Part shown: positions 61,476-64,000 of the stretch, piece by piece
How positions within the stretch are numbered: position 1 is the stretch's first letter
How the letters are laid out: the number at the start of each line of letters is the position of its first letter
Assembly: GCF_029961155.1 (NCBI RefSeq)
Contig: NZ_JASBRH010000006.1
Location: forward strand, 124,001 to 188,000
Length of the DNA: 64,000 nucleotides
Direction: 5' to 3'
Source of the DNA: Pontibacterium granulatum
Lineage (GTDB): Bacteria; Pseudomonadota; Gammaproteobacteria; Pseudomonadales; Balneatricaceae
The notes under the pieces: generated by a model
Seen by the model: only the letters and a program-made list of their open reading frames with translations
Databases searched by the model: none
Told to the model about the DNA's origin: nothing
Made by a program: the position numbers and the translations under genes

Positions 61476-62540
61476 TTAGCCGGCCGGTGTTTGGGCCGGG
61501 GTGGGGAGCTTCTGCAGCAGTTTCTTCACGGGTGCTGCCAGTCCCACGCTTTGCGGTTGCTCTAAGTTATACCAGAGCAGCGGCGCGCCTTCCATGACAC
61601 AATCTGTAGGGCTTTTCAGGCGTGCCAGGACCGGGGTGATGTCCAGATGGAAGTGGCTGAAGGTGTGGCGCAGCGGCGTCAGGGCTTCGGCGCTGTCGGT
61701 ATCGATCTCCAGACCGGTTTCACGGTGGCTGTCGCGTAGGTCCTGCACCTGCGGAAAGCTCCACAGTCCGCCCCAGAGCCCGCTCGGCGGACGTTGGTAC
61801 AGCAGCACCTCACCATCCTCGTTGCGGATGATCAGCATCAGGGTCTGCTTCTCCGGCAGGGTTTTCTTCGGCCGTGGCGCTGGCAGCTTGTCGGTCATGC
61901 CTTTAGCAAAGGCGCCACAATGTTGCTGCAGCGGACAGAGCAAACAACTGGGTTTGCTGCGGGTGCAGAGGGTCGCGCCCAGGTCCATCATCGCCTGGGT
62001 GTAGTCGCCAACCCGCTCATAGGGGGTGTTCTGCTCGGCGCAGGCCCACAGTTCTTTTTGCACGGCAGTGGTACCAGGCCAGCCTTCTACGGCGTAGAAA
62101 CGGGCTAGCACACGCTTAACATTGCCGTCGAGGATCGCGGCACGCTTACCGGTGGAGATGGAGAGTACCGCACCGGCGGTGGAACGACCGATACCCGGCA
62201 GGGTTTCCAGCTCCTCCACCGATTGCGGGAACTCACCATCGTAGTCACTCACCACCGTCTTGGCGGCTTTGTGCAGGTTGCGGGCGCGGGCGTAGTAACC
62301 GAGGCCGGTCCAGAGGTGCAGTACCTCGTCCTGCTCGGCTTCAGCCAGCGAATATACGTCCGGGAAACGTTCGATAAACCGCTGGAAGTAGGGGATCACG
62401 GTGGCAACCTGGGTCTGTTGCAACATGATCTCGGAGATCCAGGTGTGATACGCGGTTTTGTTGGCCTGCCAGGGCAGGTCGTGACGGCCGTGCAGGTCAA
62501 ACCAGTCCAGCACGGCGTTGGCAAACTGCTCGGGTGTCAT
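61476..62540 (-). CDS. mutY: Adenine DNA glycosylase MutY
   Basis: The 354-residue enzyme removes adenine opposite 8-oxoguanine. Visible: [11 protein letters not shown] with the catalytic Glu, helix-hairpin-helix [13 protein letters not shown] followed by the catalytic Asp in [11 protein letters not shown], and the 4Fe-4S cluster Cys spacing C-x6-C-x2-C-x5-C ([17 protein letters not shown]). A C-terminal Nudix-like 8-oxoG domain is present (about 230-340). Its ATG overlaps the stop of the upstream AsmA-family gene by one base (TAATG). Confidence 0.97.
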   Translation of the reverse strand: MTPEQFANAVLDWFDLHGRHDLPWQANKTAYHTWISEIMLQQTQVATVIPYFQRFIERFPDVYSLAEAEQDEVLHLWTGLGYYARARNLHKAAKTVVSDYDGEFPQSVEELETLPGIGRSTAGAVLSISTGKRAAILDGNVKRVLARFYAVEGWPGTTAVQKELWACAEQNTPYERVGDYTQAMMDLGATLCTRSKPSCLLCPLQQHCGAFAKGMTDKLPAPRPKKTLPEKQTLMLIIRNEDGEVLLYQRPPSGLWGGLWSFPQVQDLRDSHRETGLEIDTDSAEALTPLRHTFSHFHLDITPVLARLKSPTDCVMEGAPLLWYNLEQPQSVGLAAPVKKLLQKLPTPAQTPAG

Positions 62541-64000
62541 TAATTAAAGAGCCCTTTCAACAATTTCTTGGCACCTTCCTCGCCACCCAGTTTTTCCTGC
62601 AGAGAGCCGCCCAACTTCTCTTTCAGCTCTTCCTTCTTGGCATCCACCTTCGCTTTCACTTTGGCTTTTGCCTTGGCTTTGAAGATGTTCTCGAATACGG
62701 CCAGGTCCGGTTTGCACAGGTCGGCGGGGTTGTCGTCGAAGCCCCCTTTACAGTCGACCGGGAATTCGACGCCTTCCAGGCTATCTGGGATGGAGCAGGT
62801 TTTTTTGAACAGGTTCTCTTCGATGGTCAGGCCCACACGGTAATCCAGGCTTTCCCTCGGCAGGTCAACTTTACCTTTACCACTCAGAGCCATCGCATCC
62901 AGGGCTGCTTTCAGATCCGGGTTGTTGACCACACCGTTTACGATCTTGGTGCTGGCACTCAGGTTGGCGAACGGGGTGGACTTATCCACTTCCTGGGTGT
63001 TGATGCCGAGAGATTTAACGGTGTTCAGACCCTGACAAACCGTCTGGGCCATGTCGATCCCCTGGATTTCACCGTCCTTCATACTGATGCTGGTGGTGCC
63101 GTTTAGGCTGTGTACGATGTCATACACGGAACGCCCGCTGGCCGTGATGTCTGCCTTGGAGGTCAGTGCACCGCTGATCACATCGGTATCTGCTGCGGCT
63201 TTCAGTACGTCGCCCAGCTGGATACCGCGAATATCCTTTTTCACCGCGAGACGAACCGGGGACTTTCGCACATCCAGGGTGGCGCTGTTGCGCAGGGTAC
63301 CCTGGTACATGTCGGCATTGATCTTGGAGGCGTTGATCAGCCCGTTGTGTGCACTGACAACCAGTGCGATATTCTGGATATCCAGCTTGGTCACGTGTAG
63401 CTTGTCGAGGCCCAGAGTGGCATCGATGTTCAGGCCTTGCAGCGGTTCAACCGGGATGATTGGCTCTTTGGAGTAACGTTCGCCGGAACTGGCCGTTTTC
63501 TGTTGTGACTGTTGTGACTGTGCCGGTTGCTCTTTTGCCGGTGGCATGTAGCGATCTGCATTGAGGCTGTCACCTTTCAGGTTCAGCTTGATACCACCGC
63601 TGGCCAGATCAAAGGCCGCGCCACCTTTGAAGGTGGTGTCATCCAGCTTCAGGGTCATGCCCTTGGCGGTGACGGTGTTGGCCGGTCCATCCAGTTGGGT
63701 GGAGAGGCTGATTGCCTTCAGTACGTTTGGATCGGCAGTCTCAACGGCAGGCTGGCCCAACGTGCTTAGCAGCTTGTTGAGGTCAAACGGTGCCACATCC
63801 AATGCACCACTGATCGCAGGCTTGGCAAAGTCGTTGACGGCCAGCTTGCCGCTCAGGGCCAGGTTGGCAATGGCGACCTTCAGGTTTTCCAGCGCAACCG
63901 CCTGTTTCGCTGCATCGGCGGTCACATCCGCAGCCACGGTCAGTGTCAGCGGTTTGCCGCCGGTGGCTTCGCCCTGCACAGTGATGGAGCTGTTCAGTTT
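62540..64000 (-). CDS. AsmA-family envelope protein (3' part; 5' end beyond window)
   Basis: 486 codons are present up to the window edge, and the frame is still open there, so the true start is outside; an internal GTG at 63979 should not be taken as the start. The AsmA C-terminal domain is clear: repeated beta-strand patterns, [48 protein letters not shown], and the end of the family with a Lys/Ala-rich amphipathic segment ([25 protein letters not shown]). AsmA-like proteins are inner-membrane-anchored periplasmic bridges involved in phospholipid transport to the outer membrane. It is coupled to mutY. Confidence 0.9.
   Translation of the reverse strand, partial: KLNSSITVQGEATGGKPLTLTVAADVTADAAKQAVALENLKVAIANLALSGKLAVNDFAKPAISGALDVAPFDLNKLLSTLGQPAVETADPNVLKAISLSTQLDGPANTVTAKGMTLKLDDTTFKGGAAFDLASGGIKLNLKGDSLNADRYMPPAKEQPAQSQQSQQKTASSGERYSKEPIIPVEPLQGLNIDATLGLDKLHVTKLDIQNIALVVSAHNGLINASKINADMYQGTLRNSATLDVRKSPVRLAVKKDIRGIQLGDVLKAAADTDVISGALTSKADITASGRSVYDIVHSLNGTTSISMKDGEIQGIDMAQTVCQGLNTVKSLGINTQEVDKSTPFANLSASTKIVNGVVNNPDLKAALDAMALSGKGKVDLPRESLDYRVGLTIEENLFKKTCSIPDSLEGVEFPVDCKGGFDDNPADLCKPDLAVFENIFKAKAKAKVKAKVDAKKEELKEKLGGSLQEKLGGEEGAKKLLKGLFN

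Noticed and set aside
1..64000. CRISPR array, prophage or complete insertion sequence
   Set aside because: No series of regular direct repeats with spacers, no phage structural genes and no transposase were found on either strand.

Overview
The window looks like a chromosomal segment of a marine gammaproteobacterium, most likely an Oceanospirillales-type organism. Support comes from a proV/proW/proX-type osmolyte importer, a TRAP transporter with a UspA partner, a rimB/rimK pair, mutY-yggX beside tRNA-Phe, and many c-di-GMP proteins. I would not name a genus. Gene starts mostly carry Shine-Dalgarno sequences, and 1-nt stop/start overlaps are common.

Layout. (1) 1-570: no convincing gene, but a ~325 bp element of nested inverted repeats. 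(2) 570-10260, minus strand: a long operon encoding an alkaline-phosphatase-superfamily enzyme, a HAD phosphatase, a YejABEF/Dpp-like ABC importer (binding protein, two permeases, fused ATPase), an embedded LysR regulator and a ureidoglycolate-lyase-like protein. The substrate is unknown, but a phosphorylated, nitrogen-containing metabolite fits. (3) 10.7-13.8 kb: a hemerythrin-NIT-HAMP-GGDEF membrane cyclase and a stand-alone hemerythrin. (4) 14.1-25 kb: a periplasmic binding protein, histidine kinase and TonB receptor in tandem, then two short citrate-synthase-like proteins, then convergent genes for an acetolactate-synthase-like enzyme and a REC-REC-PAS-GGDEF-EAL regulator. (5) 25.5-33.6 kb: an AraC remnant, metA, a periplasmic metallo-beta-lactamase-fold protein, a CosR/EctR-like MarR regulator divergent from a betaine-type ABC importer, and a Na/Pi-cotransporter-family protein. 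(6) 33.7-36.4 kb: rimB-like, rimK and an aspartoacylase-family gene. (7) 36.5-46.6 kb: a catabolic island with a LysR regulator, semialdehyde dehydrogenase, omega-amino-acid:pyruvate transaminase, TRAP transporter, Usp, CsiR-like repressor and CsiD/GlaH glutarate hydroxylase. Together they suit 5-aminovalerate/glutarate (lysine-derived) catabolism. (8) 47.1-60.7 kb: an unusual locus made of an ECF-like sigma factor, a membrane anti-sigma-like protein, a small secreted Cys-rich protein, a secreted caspase-family protein and a 3,011-residue secreted ankyrin-TPR-propeller-CHAT protein. (9) 60.9-64 kb: tRNA-Phe, yggX, mutY and the 3' part of an AsmA-family gene.

The most novel element is region 8. 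Both caspase-fold proteases (caspase C14-like and CHAT) carry Sec signal peptides, so they should act in the cell envelope and not in the cytoplasm, beside a dedicated sigma/anti-sigma pair. Regions 4 (paired citrate synthase homologues lacking the usual histidine), 7 (rearranged glutarate pathway) and 1 (foldback element) are secondary points of interest. No CRISPR array, integrase, complete insertion sequence or prophage was recognised.
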